Positions 1-7,083 of a stretch of 33,639 bases of DNA are shown one piece after another. The notes under the pieces were generated by a model. It saw only the letters and a list, made by a program, of their open reading frames with translations. It ran no database searches and was not told the origin of the DNA. The position numbers were made by a program, and so were the translations under genes. This stretch comes from a virus: IMG/VR virus record IMGVR_UViG_3300033571_019116, positions 1 to 33,639 of that record, one strand, 5' to 3'. How positions within the stretch are numbered: position 1 is the first letter of the stretch; each line of letters begins with the position of its first letter.

Positions 1-454
1 CAATACTGAAGAAGGAATGATTGATTGGATTGTATCTACAATTGGTGGTAAAAAATATATCTATACTAGAGCTCAGACTCCTAAAAATTCTAGAAAAACT
101 GTTTACAGATGGCAACTTGTTGGGCATAAATTGCAAGAAATCTGTGAACTTATTCTTCCTTATAGTGTTATCAAAAAAAGACAGATTGAAATAATTATTC
201 TCATGTGTAAGTCCATGAAGCAAAGAGATTATAGGATAGGTCAAAGAGGCCCTAATATCAGCGAAGAAGTCACTGCTTATCGCATGGAACTTTTCTATGA
301 ACTTAGATCTCTTCATAATCGTCTTGCTTCTGTTAAACATATTTAATTCTTGCCTCTGGTTTCCATGGGCTATGCAGCCTTTAGGGTTTCCAAGTAATCA
401 GAGAAGGTTTTAAACAGGCTACGCATTGGGATTTCAAATAATTTTTTACCTTCA
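1..454 (-). other. candidate 5' part of an intron or insertion splitting the major capsid gene
   Basis: Read on the minus strand, capsid-like coding stops resembling the family near position 455 and continues only to a stop at 370. The exon end GAACAGGT (462-455) can pair with GCCTGTTT (419-412) through eight base pairs. The last pair is a U-G wobble at the proposed splice point 455/454, the arrangement of a group I intron P1 helix. The conserved P, Q, R and S core elements were not identified, and the 3' end is not in the window. The alternative is a plain endonuclease insertion or an assembly break. This is inference. Confidence 0.33.
2..346 (+). CDS. LAGLIDADG-type homing endonuclease, C-terminal part (5' end outside window)
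   Basis: The reading frame is open from the first bases of the window and ends at TAA 344-346, so the start lies outside. The visible 115 residues carry the pattern of the C-terminal half of a LAGLIDADG endonuclease: a strand ending in YRWQLVG, then a helix leading to the signature LPYSVIKKRQIEI, which matches the family's 'PYL-iKk-qae' segment. The LAGLIDADG helix itself must lie upstream. Such proteins cut DNA at an intron or intein insertion site. The gene lies tail-to-tail with the N-terminal piece of the capsid gene and on the opposite strand, which is odd for an intron-encoded enzyme. Family identity is fairly sure; activity cannot be judged from a fragment. Confidence 0.68.
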   Translation, partial: NTEEGMIDWIVSTIGGKKYIYTRAQTPKNSRKTVYRWQLVGHKLQEICELILPYSVIKKRQIEIIILMCKSMKQRDYRIGQRGPNISEEVTAYRMELFYELRSLHNRLASVKHI

Positions 455-771
455 ACCTGTTCATTGACCACAACTGTCTTAGCATAAATTTCCATAGTAG
501 CATCTACGTCGGTACGTACTACTACTTCTGGTGCTGGGTCAATTCCTGATCCGTCTAGCAATCCACCGTTAGTAGATAGCCTTTCGTATCTGGACATACG
601 TGTTGTTTTACCAATGTTTGACTCTGCATAGTGGAGGTCGGCTCCAAAACTATGGATTAAGTTAAACATCGGAGTACTGAGAAGATCTTCAGAAAATTGA
701 AGAGGCAACTCTGGCGCCATATTATTGATATTGGTTATGCCAGTGCCACCGAAAGATGTCGAAGTAGACAT
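370..771 (-). CDS. Major capsid protein (N4-gp56-like), N-terminal fragment
   Basis: I take ATG at 771, preceded by GAGGAA, rather than the longer frame opening at 846. Residues 1-105 resemble the N-terminal arm and start of the fold of N4-gp56-family capsid proteins: a segment with 'NIGKTTRMSRYERL', a glycine-rich 'LLDGSGIDPAPE' turn, then 'VDATMEIYAKTVVVNEQV'. The family usually has about 300-400 residues, but this frame stops after about 133. The last 27 residues (from EGKKLFE) do not look like the family and may be intron sequence. It is the fourth gene of the head module after portal, scaffold and the 98-aa gene. The matching C-terminal piece appears to be 33307-33639 at the other window end. 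Confidence 0.62.
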   Translation of the reverse strand: MSTSTSFGGTGITNINNMAPELPLQFSEDLLSTPMFNLIHSFGADLHYAESNIGKTTRMSRYERLSTNGGLLDGSGIDPAPEVVVRTDVDATMEIYAKTVVVNEQVEGKKLFEIPMRSLFKTFSDYLETLKAA

Positions 772-914
772 ATTGAATTCCTCGGTTATGTTTGGGTTTG
801 GTTTCTGGTGGCGAGCCAAATTCAGCCAAACACTGGCGAGGTGCAATACAACCTGAAAGCTTTTTTAAGCTAAAAAATCATTTATACATTACTTGTTGCG
901 TTAACATCAATGTA

Positions 915-1211
915 TTACTTATTCCCAAAAGGATCTGCATCCCCTTGTTTCCACAGCTTTTCGTTAATATCTACTTTTTGAGGATTAACATCTTTAGGAA
1001 TAGATACTTTTCCGTCTAAAGGATAAGCTTCCCCCATCCAAGGATCTAAATGTAATTTTTTAATTTCTCTTTGAATTTTTGGATGGTCTAAAGCCGTTTC
1101 TTGAGTAGGATTAGATTTTTTATAATAACCTAAATGCTTACCTTTTGCACTTTGAACTTCTAACCATACAATATCTGAATCAACAACCGTTTTTTGTCGA
1201 ACGTTGTCCAT
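915..1211 (-). CDS. Small head-module protein, unknown function
   Basis: This 98-residue protein starts at ATG 1211 with GGAGCA seven bases upstream. It is charged, has no membrane segment and no recognised motif; its sequence contains 'KGKHLGYYKKSNPTQET' and ends in 'DADPFGNK'. It sits between scaffold and major capsid genes, the usual place of head decoration, protease or auxiliary proteins. It shows no catalytic pattern of a protease. A structural or assembly accessory role is inferred from position only. Confidence 0.6.
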   Translation of the reverse strand: MDNVRQKTVVDSDIVWLEVQSAKGKHLGYYKKSNPTQETALDHPKIQREIKKLHLDPWMGEAYPLDGKVSIPKDVNPQKVDINEKLWKQGDADPFGNK

Positions 1212-1231
1212 TATTGCTCCTTATATTTAAA

Positions 1232-1295
1232 AGCCCCGCGGATAGAAATTCCCATCCCACTCTAAGAGCGCCCAGTTTCCAGGCCTAACGGGGCT
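1232..1295 (-). other. Structured intergenic element with a 7-bp closing stem
   Basis: On the minus strand AGCCCCG (1295-1289) pairs perfectly with CGGGGCT (1238-1232), followed by TTTTAAAT. The 50 bases between can form three further hairpins: GCCT/GGGC, CGCTC-TTA-GAGTG, and GGATGG/CTATCC. It lies between the scaffold gene and the 98-aa gene. It could be a weak terminator, an RNA processing site or a translation control element. The fold is tRNA-sized in outline but lacks a 7-base anticodon loop and a T-loop, so I do not call a tRNA. Confidence 0.4.
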
Positions 1296-1320
1296 AAGCG
1301 CATATTACACAGAGCACAAA

Positions 1321-2034
1321 TTATCCGCCACGCATTCTTTTCATCATGTTGTCCCAGTTTTGTTTTTTCTTTTGCTCGGAAAGCATTTGCGGAGCGCTAT
1401 CGCCTGTTGAAGTTAATCCAGGAGCAGACATAGATTGAGGTTTATTTAAGTTATTTTCTATGCGTTGTTTGTCTCTTTGAGCGTTTTTACTATTTGGAAC
1501 AAATTTTTTTACGATTTTGTAAAGATTGTGCCATTTGTCATATCCATCAGGAATATTGTTATAAGCAACCGCAATTTCAGGGTGATGATATTCTAGGTAG
1601 TCTAGATTTTCTTGCGAGCATATCTCACTAAAGTCAGGCATGTTTGCTTTAATTTTGTTAGGAAGTTCTGAAGCTTCGCGAATGGCTCTTTCCCTATCAG
1701 CTTTTTCCTTTTCTTCTCTAAGAAGCGATTCCACTTCTTTTCTTATTTTAACTCTTTCATCTTCATATTCTTGCTCTGGCTCTTGATGTCTAACTGGATT
1801 ACTTAACAAAGCTTCCATTGCTTCTTTAAGAACTCTTGCTTCTTCTTCTTTTTGCCTAGCTCTTTTTTCTATCTCTTCTTTTTCTGCTCTTTCTTTTTTT
1901 CTTTCTTCTCTAAATTTTCGCCAATTAATTTGTTCAATCGTTTCTTCAGCTTGCGAAGGTGCTTTAGTCTCTTCTGCACTGCTTGCTTGATTTTCATTAG
2001 CATTTTGTATTACTTTTGTTTCTTCTTCAGACAT
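1321..2034 (-). CDS. Scaffolding protein (probable)
   Basis: A 237-residue, strongly charged protein. Residues about 35-125 are a long Glu/Lys/Arg-rich region predicted to be continuous coiled coil (for example EERKKERAEKEEIEKRA). A less charged central part contains 'MPDFSEICSQENLDYLEYHHPEIAVAY' residues, and the tail is basic, ending KRMRGG. The coiled body, the basic C-terminus and the position between portal and capsid genes are typical of phage scaffolds, which bind the coat by a basic C-terminal helix and leave the prohead. ATG 2034 is preceded by GGATCC, a palindrome shared with the opposite-strand gene starting at 2048. Function is inferred from composition and position. Confidence 0.68.
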   Translation of the reverse strand: MSEEETKVIQNANENQASSAEETKAPSQAEETIEQINWRKFREERKKERAEKEEIEKRARQKEEEARVLKEAMEALLSNPVRHQEPEQEYEDERVKIRKEVESLLREEKEKADRERAIREASELPNKIKANMPDFSEICSQENLDYLEYHHPEIAVAYNNIPDGYDKWHNLYKIVKKFVPNSKNAQRDKQRIENNLNKPQSMSAPGLTSTGDSAPQMLSEQKKKQNWDNMMKRMRGG

Positions 2035-2047
2035 ATTATTGGATCCT

Positions 2048-2317
2048 ATGGATAAAAGTGTTGAAAAAATTGATTTAGGTGAGCAAATGAGAGCTAATAT
2101 GGCTCACTATAAAACTACTCTTGCTTTTCTTGGCGCTGACGTTCCAATAGAAGTTTTATGCCTCCCTAAATCTTTAGAAAAAATATTATTTAAAATCGGA
2201 GTCTCCAGAGTCTTCGACCTTATAGGCAGAAATCTTACTGAAATCGAAGGGCTCGGAAGTAAACGTTTGGAAATGCTCACAGCCCGCCTTGACGAGTTCC
2301 TCTCTATGAACTTCTAA
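2048..2317 (+). CDS. RNA polymerase alpha C-terminal-domain-like protein
   Basis: This 89-residue protein starts at ATG 2048; TTG 2039 and ATG 2087 (after AGGTGAG) are alternatives. Residues 32-87 align by hand without gaps through most of their length with bacterial RpoA alpha-CTD: 'PIEVLCL' (33-39) with the family's 'pvddLeL', 'VFDLI' (55-59) with 'iGDLv', and 'IEGLGSKRLE' (66-75) with 'tpNLGkKSL'. The glycine and lysine matching E. coli G296 and K298 are kept, but the position of R265 is serine. In bacteria alpha-CTD binds UP elements and activators. No polymerase catalytic or assembly domain is present. It is the only plus-strand gene inside the minus-strand head operon, and its 3' end overlaps the neighbour by 132 bases. 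Confidence 0.62.
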   Translation: MDKSVEKIDLGEQMRANMAHYKTTLAFLGADVPIEVLCLPKSLEKILFKIGVSRVFDLIGRNLTEIEGLGSKRLEMLTARLDEFLSMNF

Positions 2318-2791
2318 AAATTCATCTTGAGAAAGCATTTTTATATCATGCTCTTTTCTTATGTACTCCCAAAAAACGCCATCAAAAAAAGCATCACACC
2401 AAGCTTTTGTTTGCATCCATCTAGGCGCAACAATGCTCATCTCAGAAATAGTAGCCATTACTTTAGCATCTGGAAGAGACCAGAGCCTTTTTATGAGCTG
2501 CTGCTTTGTTTTGTTCCACAAAAAAACGACCTGCTGAGGTCTAGGTTTAGGAAGCCAAAGCCATCCGTAATACTTGAATCGTTTTATTCCTTTGATTAAA
2601 GGATCCCCTGCGGTCACACAAACAATACAATACTCTTCTTCATCGTAAATTTTATCGCAATGTTTTGCGCAATCGTAAATTTGTTCAAGCATTCCGTCCG
2701 TTAAAGCGTATCCCACTTCCCACGGGTCGTACTTTGTAGAGTCGCTGGCAGCTTTTAAAGAAAGCTCACCAGCGGTTTTTCTTTCCTGCAT
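2186..2791 (-). CDS. Conserved phage protein next to the portal, unknown function
   Basis: A 201-residue soluble protein rich in Trp, Cys and Asp. It contains 'DPWEVGYALTDGM', 'HCDKIYDEEEYC', 'AGDPLIKG' and 'FKYYGWLWLPKPRPQQ' followed by 'VFLWNKTKQQLIKRLW'. I recall this pattern as typical of uncharacterised proteins in portal-scaffold neighbourhoods of podoviruses, but know no function. Its ATG overlaps the stop of the upstream gene (TAATG), suggesting coupled translation. Its last 132 bases run antisense to the alpha-CTD-like gene. A packaging or head-assembly role is inferred from position only. Confidence 0.72.
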   Translation of the reverse strand: MQERKTAGELSLKAASDSTKYDPWEVGYALTDGMLEQIYDCAKHCDKIYDEEEYCIVCVTAGDPLIKGIKRFKYYGWLWLPKPRPQQVVFLWNKTKQQLIKRLWSLPDAKVMATISEMSIVAPRWMQTKAWCDAFFDGVFWEYIRKEHDIKMLSQDEFLEVHREELVKAGCEHFQTFTSEPFDFSKISAYKVEDSGDSDFK

Positions 2792-2997
2792 TAGTGATCT
2801 TCTCGATTTATTTTTACGTATGTAGTTTTTCTTTCGCTTGATCGTTTTGGCGCAAAATCAGAACCTTGAGTAGCATACATATTTTTAGAAGGCTCGTTTG
2901 TGCTGTAAGACATCTCCCAGTGCTCCTTAGGGACTGGATCTTTTTTCCCAGGAACGGAAGCGTTTTTGCCATGATCATCATGAGTACGTCGGGCCAT
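2791..2997 (-). CDS. Small PKEHWE-motif protein 2
   Basis: A 68-residue basic hydrophilic protein starting at ATG 2997 with a strong GGGAGG Shine-Dalgarno. Residues 18-28 read KKDPVPKEHWE. The same PKEHWE core occurs in the next gene upstream (3012-3194), where it is followed by similarly spaced Ser/Asn-rich sequence and a basic C-terminus, so the two look like diverged tandem copies. No domain is recognised. They lie directly after the portal gene and may be minor head proteins; that role is inference. Confidence 0.62.
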   Translation of the reverse strand: MARRTHDDHGKNASVPGKKDPVPKEHWEMSYSTNEPSKNMYATQGSDFAPKRSSERKTTYVKINREDH

Positions 2998-3011
2998 ATC
3001 GCACCTCCCTC

Positions 3012-3194
3012 CTAGTACTTCATTTTATTTTTACGTACGTATGCAGCTAAATCTTTTGTGCTTTTTTCTAGGTCTGATGGATTAGAAAATTCTCCTGCGT
3101 ACTTGAGGTTAGAAGTAGCGTTTAGCTCTCCTTCGCTTTTTTCCCAGTGCTCTTTAGGCATCATTCCTCTGTCACCTTTGTGATCTTTTTTCAT
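3012..3194 (-). CDS. Small PKEHWE-motif protein 1
   Basis: A 60-residue charged protein beginning at ATG 3194, which overlaps the portal stop codon as TAATG and has AAGGAGG upstream. It contains MMPKEHWEKS at residues 11-20 and ends in 'AAYVRKNKMKY'. It shares the PKEHWE motif with the following gene at 2791-2997, suggesting tandem duplication. It has no membrane helix or known domain. Tight coupling to the portal gene suggests it is made at the same time as the portal. Confidence 0.62.
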   Translation of the reverse strand: MKKDHKGDRGMMPKEHWEKSEGELNATSNLKYAGEFSNPSDLEKSTKDLAAYVRKNKMKY

Positions 3195-5209
3195 TATAGT
3201 ACCCCTCCTTGGGATGGTTGTGATTGATTGGCTATTTTCATTGCTTGTGCTAAATCGAACGCCTCTCTAATTTGATTAAATTGAACATCTTCAAGCTCCA
3301 TAGCTAATTTGACCAGGTTTAAATCTGACTCAAGCAAACGGTGCTCTGCTTGCGCCTTGTTTTCTTCTGATTTTGTCATGAGTTCTTGTTGATGCGCTAC
3401 TTCGGTTTGAGCTTTTGCCATTTTTAGCATAGAGTCTGCCTGCTGAGCTTGCGCCTCTGCTTGCTGCTGTGCTTGCTGAGCTTGTGCTTGCTGCTCGGCT
3501 TGCTCTCGCATATCTTCAATAACTTTTCTTTTGTTAGTGATGAAAGCGGCAGATAAAATGGATTTATCAGGTATAGGCATGCCAAGTTGTTTGAAGTGCA
3601 AGAGCTGCTGAAGCTCAAATTGTCTTTGAGTTGCAGAAAAGTTTCCTTCCTCGACGGTAGTTGAGTACTTAAGAGAGTGAGCAGTAAAAAATCTTGGCGA
3701 TGGCTCTTTTCCTAAAATAGAAGCGACTTTTCCTTTTGAAAAGTTTTTTCGTATAGCTTCTAACCTAATTTTTCCGTACAAACGCTGAGAGTAATCGCAC
3801 TTATCAAAAATCTTTTGTAAAGTTATCAGTCCTGCGCCTTGCCTAAGAGCTGAAAGTATGCCACTTGTGTCGTCAGTAGCAGCTCCCAAAAGCTCTTCGT
3901 TAACGCCAGAAATTTTTGTAATGTCTTCACCAAGAGATCGAGAAAGTTCTAAAATTGTTGCAGGAATGCTTGCTGGTTCAATTCTTTGTATTTCACCTGG
4001 CAAATGCCCTGCTTTTAAAGGGATCACAAAACCTTGGCCAGACTGTCTAAAAGCTTTTGGATCAGTCACCACATCTACGGGGTAAATCCAGCCAGAGTTA
4101 ACTTGAGACTGAAGAATGTCCATTTCAATAACTTTTCGCATATTGTACAGGTACTGCGCATCCCTAAGGTTGCGAGTTACCCCAAAGACTCTCCACGCAT
4201 AGCTTTGGATGTCTGGCTCGTGGTAGCACATGACAGGGACAAAAGGATAATCATCTATGTTAAGTAAATTTTTCCCATGATAGACAGGGATGCCACCAAG
4301 GCAAATGCCCAATTTTACAGTTGGCACTTGCACCTTTTTAGTGACAAGCCACGGCTGCTCAGCAAGAGTACGCTCAAAAAGATCTTCTGGATCATCTTCA
4401 CGCTCAAGCCACTCCACAGACTCACCAGAGCGCGGGTCTATCACAAGTGTAGCCTCTCGCGTACATCTATAGTGAAACTCATCGTAAGTAAACAAACCGT
4501 TTGTGTTAAGATTAAGAAGCTCTGCTTGCAAAGGAAAGCGTCCATCTTTCATGCCTGACGGCTTCATCTTGTCGATCTCTTTCGCCATGCCAGGAAGCAA
4601 AGCTTTGGCTTGCGTTTTATTCACCCATCGCCTACGCCAGATAAAAGCGCAGTCTGTAAGATCTTGCTTACGAAAGTACGGATCGATCAGAAAATTTTGG
4701 TAAGAAACCTGGTCTGTAAAAAGGTCACCCGAAATCGGGTCCATTGTGTAGTCTGGATAAAGGTGAAGCAAGCTCATCCCAGTCTTAACCGCGCCTCCAA
4801 AAGCTTGGGACAGGTACTCTTGAAATCCGTCCCGATTTTCGCACCATTTCAGCACTGCATTGTAGTCGTCTGCCAAATCATCTTCATCATGCAGAGGCAG
4901 AGTGATAGTCGTTTTGCGGTGCGAGCGCTGGTAGCCCTCGATCATGTTTAAGTGCCGCATGATCAGATTAAAAAAAAATCTACGCGATTGATACCATTGA
5001 TTATCGCCGTAAAGCATCGAGTAAAGCGTTTGATCGCCCACGGCAAAGCGCGTGTCTATGCTGCCTTGCACCCAAGAAGCTGCGTTTGCTGCGTAGCTTT
5101 TTGTGTACGCGGAGTCCATCATAGACTTAAGCCCAGCAAGACTTGGGTCTTTGCCCATCATGGGGTTTCTATCGCCCAAAGAATAATCGCCTTGCTCGTA
5201 ACTTCCCAA
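3194..5209 (-). CDS. Portal protein (P22-type podovirus portal)
   Basis: A 671-residue protein. The N-terminal half has portal features: 'RRFFFNLIMRHLNMIEGYQR' near residues 77-96, the segment 'LPLHDEDDLADDYNAVLKW', and 'FGGAVKTGMSLLHLYPDYT', as in P22 gp1-type portals, which form the dodecameric DNA channel and bind terminase and connector. From about residue 565 to 650 it is a Gln/Ala-rich coiled coil, like the helical barrel of long portals. The start is TTG 5209, with AGGGA seven bases upstream; the first internal ATG (residue 17) lacks a good site. It follows TerL after a 91-base gap and ends in a TAATG overlap with the next gene. Confidence 0.85.
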   Translation of the reverse strand: MGSYEQGDYSLGDRNPMMGKDPSLAGLKSMMDSAYTKSYAANAASWVQGSIDTRFAVGDQTLYSMLYGDNQWYQSRRFFFNLIMRHLNMIEGYQRSHRKTTITLPLHDEDDLADDYNAVLKWCENRDGFQEYLSQAFGGAVKTGMSLLHLYPDYTMDPISGDLFTDQVSYQNFLIDPYFRKQDLTDCAFIWRRRWVNKTQAKALLPGMAKEIDKMKPSGMKDGRFPLQAELLNLNTNGLFTYDEFHYRCTREATLVIDPRSGESVEWLEREDDPEDLFERTLAEQPWLVTKKVQVPTVKLGICLGGIPVYHGKNLLNIDDYPFVPVMCYHEPDIQSYAWRVFGVTRNLRDAQYLYNMRKVIEMDILQSQVNSGWIYPVDVVTDPKAFRQSGQGFVIPLKAGHLPGEIQRIEPASIPATILELSRSLGEDITKISGVNEELLGAATDDTSGILSALRQGAGLITLQKIFDKCDYSQRLYGKIRLEAIRKNFSKGKVASILGKEPSPRFFTAHSLKYSTTVEEGNFSATQRQFELQQLLHFKQLGMPIPDKSILSAAFITNKRKVIEDMREQAEQQAQAQQAQQQAEAQAQQADSMLKMAKAQTEVAHQQELMTKSEENKAQAEHRLLESDLNLVKLAMELEDVQFNQIREAFDLAQAMKIANQSQPSQGGVL

Positions 5210-5300
5210 AAATAATCCCTTTCGTGGAGTTTAAAACTTATTTATACATTAATTTTGAAGGATTTGTCGATAAAATATTTAATGAGTATGTTGAAGTTGT

Positions 5301-6584
5301 TTAAAAATAACCTCCGCTTGTAAAACCATCTCCAAAAAGAGGCTCGCTGTCTCCATAAATTTGTTTACGTACTTGATCGATCGTGATAGAGCTATTTATA
5401 TCCTCTATAATTCCTGTTTTAAAGACTGATGCCACCAGGTAGCGTAAGCTGTCAACGCAATGATCTGAGACCTTTAAAGGCTTATCTTCCCCGCGATCAG
5501 AAGCTTTTCGATCCCAAACATAGCTTTCGATGCTTTCAATTAAATTTTTGCAGCCCTTGTGTACGACCAAATTTTTATGCTTAATAAATTTTGAAACGGT
5601 TCGAATGCCATCTAAAACGTCGTTTTTTGCATCAATCACAGGCAAGCCTCTCTGCCTAAGCTCCACTTTTATGCTCGCTGCTGCGGGGTCAACGTAAATC
5701 GCTTGAATTGATCGATAGCGAAGCCACCCATAAATGTCATCGGCAAGCTCCGAGTCAGACTTCGCGCGCCCTGCTTTGTGGGAGTCAAAGTAGTACTCCT
5801 CCTCGATGCGAATTTGAGGCCACTTTTTAGGGTCTATGGCTCCTAAAACGGCTGCGGTGGCATTTGAGGTACCGTAGTCTATGCCTACAGCGTAGAAAGC
5901 TGGTGCTTCAAAAGGGTTTTGGAAAAGGTTCATTTCATCAAAACCGTCAAAAACAAGCCCCTCTGCGATGGCCCAGAGGCCTAAAATTAGCCTGTTGTAC
6001 CAAGCTCCGTAACCGTACTCTTTTTTCAAAGATTCTTTATACTCTTCAGTTAACGAAGGGTTGTCATCCATGACAAAGTGAAAGTAAGCCAAATCAAGCT
6101 CTTGCGCTTTATCTATATAATTTTTTTTAATCCAGTGTTGCGGTCCCTCAGGGTTTCCTGTAGCAAAAAGCTGAGCACCTGAGACTGAAAGCCTAGAAAG
6201 AAGCATGCGCCAAAAAGGCTCAGGGATGCAGACGCACTCGTCGACGTAAGCGTAGGCCAGGCTCGACCCTTGGATCTTTCGCACTGCGCTTTCATCATGA
6301 GCACCCACAAAGTAAACATCTCTTCCGTAAAGCTTTCCAGAAGTAGCTTTGCTAGAAGGAGGTGGAAAGCCTAAAGACTTGTAAAGATCTATCAAAACAT
6401 TTCTTTGAAGAGATTCTCGGCTCACACCTATGAGCATCACTGCTCCAGGCACACCAGAGCGCATGGCAAAAATAAGCTTTTGGATGCTTGCGTACGTCTT
6501 TCCTGAACGCACCGCCCCGATCCATAAATTTAAGCGCTTAGTCGCTTTCTGGATGCTGAGTAGCTGCTTGTCGCTTAAGCTCAT
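5301..6584 (-). CDS. terL: Terminase large subunit
   Basis: A 427-residue ATPase-nuclease that packages DNA into proheads. Walker A is GAVRSGKT (23-30), Walker B YAYVDE (111-116), and the coupling motif ATGNPEG is at 141-147. The RNase H-like nuclease domain begins at GIDYG with Asp 236, then 'YVDPAAAS' near 300, and ends with 'SDHCVDSLRYLV', the final acidic site. This is the Terminase_3/PBSX-like layout at normal length. ATG 6584 is preceded by GGAG and lies 47 bases inside the 3' end of the candidate small subunit gene, so translation is likely coupled. Identity is secure from motifs. Confidence 0.93.
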   Translation of the reverse strand: MSLSDKQLLSIQKATKRLNLWIGAVRSGKTYASIQKLIFAMRSGVPGAVMLIGVSRESLQRNVLIDLYKSLGFPPPSSKATSGKLYGRDVYFVGAHDESAVRKIQGSSLAYAYVDECVCIPEPFWRMLLSRLSVSGAQLFATGNPEGPQHWIKKNYIDKAQELDLAYFHFVMDDNPSLTEEYKESLKKEYGYGAWYNRLILGLWAIAEGLVFDGFDEMNLFQNPFEAPAFYAVGIDYGTSNATAAVLGAIDPKKWPQIRIEEEYYFDSHKAGRAKSDSELADDIYGWLRYRSIQAIYVDPAAASIKVELRQRGLPVIDAKNDVLDGIRTVSKFIKHKNLVVHKGCKNLIESIESYVWDRKASDRGEDKPLKVSDHCVDSLRYLVASVFKTGIIEDINSSITIDQVRKQIYGDSEPLFGDGFTSGGYF

Positions 6585-7083
6585 CTAGCTCCTCTTGAAG
6601 GCGTGCGTTTCTTACGATCAAGTCTTGAATTTGACCCTGTAAAAGCTCGTTTGAGCCGGCATTAAGTGCAGACTGCATTTCATGCTTTTTCTGTACTTCA
6701 TAATCAATTTTTTCTTTTGCGATTTGCAATTCATGATCTCTAAGCTGAGTGCTATAAACGCCTAAAAAACGAGATCCGTAAGCCGTCGCCAAATCTTTAT
6801 TTTTCATCGTTCTCTTAAGTATCCAGTCTCGTGCGAGGTCGTAGTACGGGAGGAATGTGGGGCGCCTTAAAATATTTTGTTCCCAAATCGTTCTAGGAAT
6901 TCTTTCTTTTTCTGCATAAAACTCACTTAAATGCACGACGTCACACTTTGGGTCAGCTTCGCACTCGTCGATCCACTTTAAAAGGCGATTTCCTAGCTCA
7001 ACCAAGTCTTGAGCAGTCCACTCTTTTTTTGGCTCGTCGTTAAAAGATTTTATATATTTTTTTGTTTCGTTTGTTACACCCAT
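6538..7083 (-). CDS. Terminase small subunit candidate
   Basis: A 181-residue protein, first gene of the head operon and overlapping terL by 47 bases. The N-terminal 120 residues are helical, with 'WILKRTMKNKDLATAYGSRFLGVYS' residues in the middle that may form part of a DNA-binding helical bundle. Residues about 120-170 form a charged coiled coil (ELQIAKEKIDYEVQKK onward), as in the oligomerisation region of many small terminases. Sequence alone does not prove the family; the call rests on size, helical make-up and position before terL. The ATG at 7083 has only a weak ribosome site and begins next to the divergent control region. Confidence 0.55.
   Translation of the reverse strand: MGVTNETKKYIKSFNDEPKKEWTAQDLVELGNRLLKWIDECEADPKCDVVHLSEFYAEKERIPRTIWEQNILRRPTFLPYYDLARDWILKRTMKNKDLATAYGSRFLGVYSTQLRDHELQIAKEKIDYEVQKKHEMQSALNAGSNELLQGQIQDLIVRNARLQEELDELKRQAATQHPESD

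Noticed and set aside
1232-1295. tRNA reading of the structured element
   Set aside because: The 7-bp outer stem is suggestive, but no 7-base anticodon loop, no T-loop and no GG-containing D-loop can be placed on either strand.
2327-2599. Plus-strand frames of 60-114 codons antisense to the head genes (for example 2327-2599, 4277-4558, 4952-5215)
   Set aside because: They lack ribosome sites and protein-like composition and lie wholly inside strong minus-strand genes; they are antisense shadows.
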